6,952 bases of DNA from the NCBI GenBank assembly GCA_023434015.1, contig JAEYTM010000172.1, positions 1 through 6,952 of the forward strand, written 5' to 3'. This document shows positions 5,822-6,952 of the stretch, one piece after another. How positions within the stretch are numbered: the stretch's first letter is position 1; every line of letters starts with the position of its first letter. The position numbers were made by a program, and so were the translations under genes. The notes below the pieces were generated by a model. The model was given only the letters and a program-made list of their open reading frames with translations, did not search any database and was not told where the DNA came from. Source of the DNA: Pseudomonadota bacterium. Lineage in GTDB: Bacteria; Pseudomonadota; Alphaproteobacteria; Caulobacterales; Caulobacteraceae.

Positions 5822-6952
5822 ATGGCCGCGGCCGATGTGCATTTCGAGGTCTCGAGCCGGAGGAAGGCGGGGGACAGCTGGGCGCTGGAGATGGCGTCCG
5901 AAGACCGGGCCCTGGCGATCGCCAACGCCGAGGAGCTGATGGCCGAGGGGCGCGTGGTCGCCGTCCGCGTCACCAAGGAGACCCTCGACCAGGAGACCCG
6001 TGAATTCCGCACAGTGACGATCCTCAGCCTCGGGGCGGCGGAGACGGCCCGCAAACCGAAGACCCGCGAGGCGGTCGAGCCGCTCTGCGTCACCCCGCAG
6101 GACCTCTATACCATCCACGCCCGCGAACGGATCGGCCAGCTCCTGGAAGGCTGGCTGCAGCGCAACGGCGCCACCCCGTTCGAACTGCTGCACCGGCCGG
6201 ACCTGGTCGAGCGGCTGGAAGCCTCCGGCACCGACCTGCAGCATGCGGTCCAGAAGCTGGCCATTCCCGAGGCGCAGGCGCGCGGCGCCACGGTCCACGA
6301 GCTGATCCGCGCCTTCCACGCCCTGATCCAGCGCAGCATCGAAAGGCTGATGCGCGACGCCAAGCGCGGCGTGCTGGTGGATCTTGATCGCGAAGGCTTC
6401 GCCGCCGCCGCCGACCGCCTGGCGCGGGACCCGGACCGCGTCTACCTGCTGGGCGCCGGCGTGGCGGGCGCCATCGCCGAGGCCCGCGACTGGCCCGGCA
6501 AGGTCGACCGGCTGCTCGACCTGGCCGACGCCGCCCCGGCCTCCGGGCCCGGCCGCGCCCTGGCCTTCGCCACCCTGGAACAGCCGCTGGCCGAGATCCT
6601 CGGCGCCAAGCCGGGCCTCGAGGACCTGCTCGGCAAGGGCATGGACCTGGGCGGCAACCTCGCCGCCATGACCCGCCTGGCGGCGAGCGACGCGGTGGAC
6701 ATGCTGCTGAAGGTCGAGCCGTCGGTCGCCAAGGTGATGCCGGAGCTGTCGCCGCAGGCCGCGCGGCTGGCGCGCTGGATGGCCGGGGAGGACTTCGTCG
6801 AGCTGCGCACCGCCTTCGCCAAGCGTATCCTGCGCGAACTGAACGGGCCGCGCCGCCTGCGGCCGGGGGACGCCGCCGGCGAGATCGACATCCTGCGCGC
6901 CCTGGCCATGTCGCTGACCGCCGCGGCCGGCAAGCTGCTGGCGCTGGAGGAC
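5822..6952 (+). CDS. Uncharacterised soluble, largely helical protein (3' end outside window)
   Basis: The frame is open for 377 codons from ATG 5822 to the right edge with no stop, so the C-terminus is missing. GGGGGA lies just upstream (5812-5817, 4-nt spacing). The third codon position is almost always G or C, as in the neighbouring real genes. I do not recognise the family. Residues 1-70 look like a small alpha/beta domain: a strand HFEVSSRR, a helix SEDRALAIANAEELMAEG (26-43), then strands VVAVRVTKETL and EFRTVTILSL. Residues 90-377 are mostly predicted helix, alternating Leu/Ala with charged residues, including HELIRAFHALIQRSIERLM (159-177). No signal peptide, membrane segment, nucleotide-binding loop or metal-ligand cluster is visible, which suggests a cytoplasmic protein. 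It is transcribed divergently from chvI across 170 nt and could share control with that operon, but nothing ties its function to ChvG-ChvI directly. Confidence 0.8.
   Translation, partial: MAAADVHFEVSSRRKAGDSWALEMASEDRALAIANAEELMAEGRVVAVRVTKETLDQETREFRTVTILSLGAAETARKPKTREAVEPLCVTPQDLYTIHARERIGQLLEGWLQRNGATPFELLHRPDLVERLEASGTDLQHAVQKLAIPEAQARGATVHELIRAFHALIQRSIERLMRDAKRGVLVDLDREGFAAAADRLARDPDRVYLLGAGVAGAIAEARDWPGKVDRLLDLADAAPASGPGRALAFATLEQPLAEILGAKPGLEDLLGKGMDLGGNLAAMTRLAASDAVDMLLKVEPSVAKVMPELSPQAARLARWMAGEDFVELRTAFAKRILRELNGPRRLRPGDAAGEIDILRALAMSLTAAAGKLLALED

Noticed and set aside
5701..6003. A 100-codon plus-strand open frame in the intergenic region and the start of the next gene
   Set aside because: It is in a different frame from the well-supported gene at 5822, has low-complexity Gly/Arg composition and matches nothing recognisable.
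5768..6319. Minus-strand open frames opposite the gene at 5822
   Set aside because: The plus-strand frame has consistent GC third positions, a ribosome site and stays open for 377 codons. The minus-strand frames are its antisense shadow.

Overview
The window is about 7 kb of dense, very GC-rich bacterial DNA. Gene content and order (ChvI-ChvG two-component system followed by HPr kinase, an EIIA-Man-type protein and HPr) point to an alphaproteobacterium. The base composition, short leaders and a TTGA/CTAG-type candidate promoter fit Caulobacterales (Caulobacter or Phenylobacterium relatives). The order-level placement is inference from gene order, not from a database match. No tRNA, rRNA, CRISPR array, insertion sequence or phage gene is visible.

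Layout. (1) Positions 1-438, plus strand: the C-terminal two thirds of dethiobiotin synthetase (bioD), cut by the left edge. (2) 505-2189, plus strand: a two-gene ABC-2 transporter, ATPase plus permease, of the YadG/YadH type, with a 4-nt ATGA overlap. (3) 2193-5651, minus strand: a five-gene operon transcribed chvI, chvG, hprK, manX-type EIIA, ptsH, mostly joined by start/stop overlaps. It converges on the transporter with only 3 nt between the stop codons. (4) 5652-5821: a divergent intergenic region with a candidate chvI promoter and a rare AT-rich patch. (5) 5822-6952, plus strand: a conserved-looking but unrecognised soluble protein, running off the right edge without a stop.

How the genes work together. 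ChvG (membrane sensor kinase) and ChvI (OmpR-class regulator) form the envelope/acid stress system of alphaproteobacteria. HprK, EIIA and HPr are the cytoplasmic, non-transporting PTS branch, in which HPr and EIIA carry phosphate for regulation and HprK sets the Ser-phosphorylation state of HPr. Their single transcription unit suggests that envelope signalling and carbon/nitrogen status are coordinated.

The most notable observation is in HprK. Its P-loop ends in Gly-Lys-Arg instead of Gly-Lys-Ser/Thr, and its second signature reads Glu-Val-Asn-Gly instead of Glu-Val-Arg-Gly, while HPr keeps both of its phosphorylation sites. The second item of interest is the unassigned gene transcribed away from chvI.
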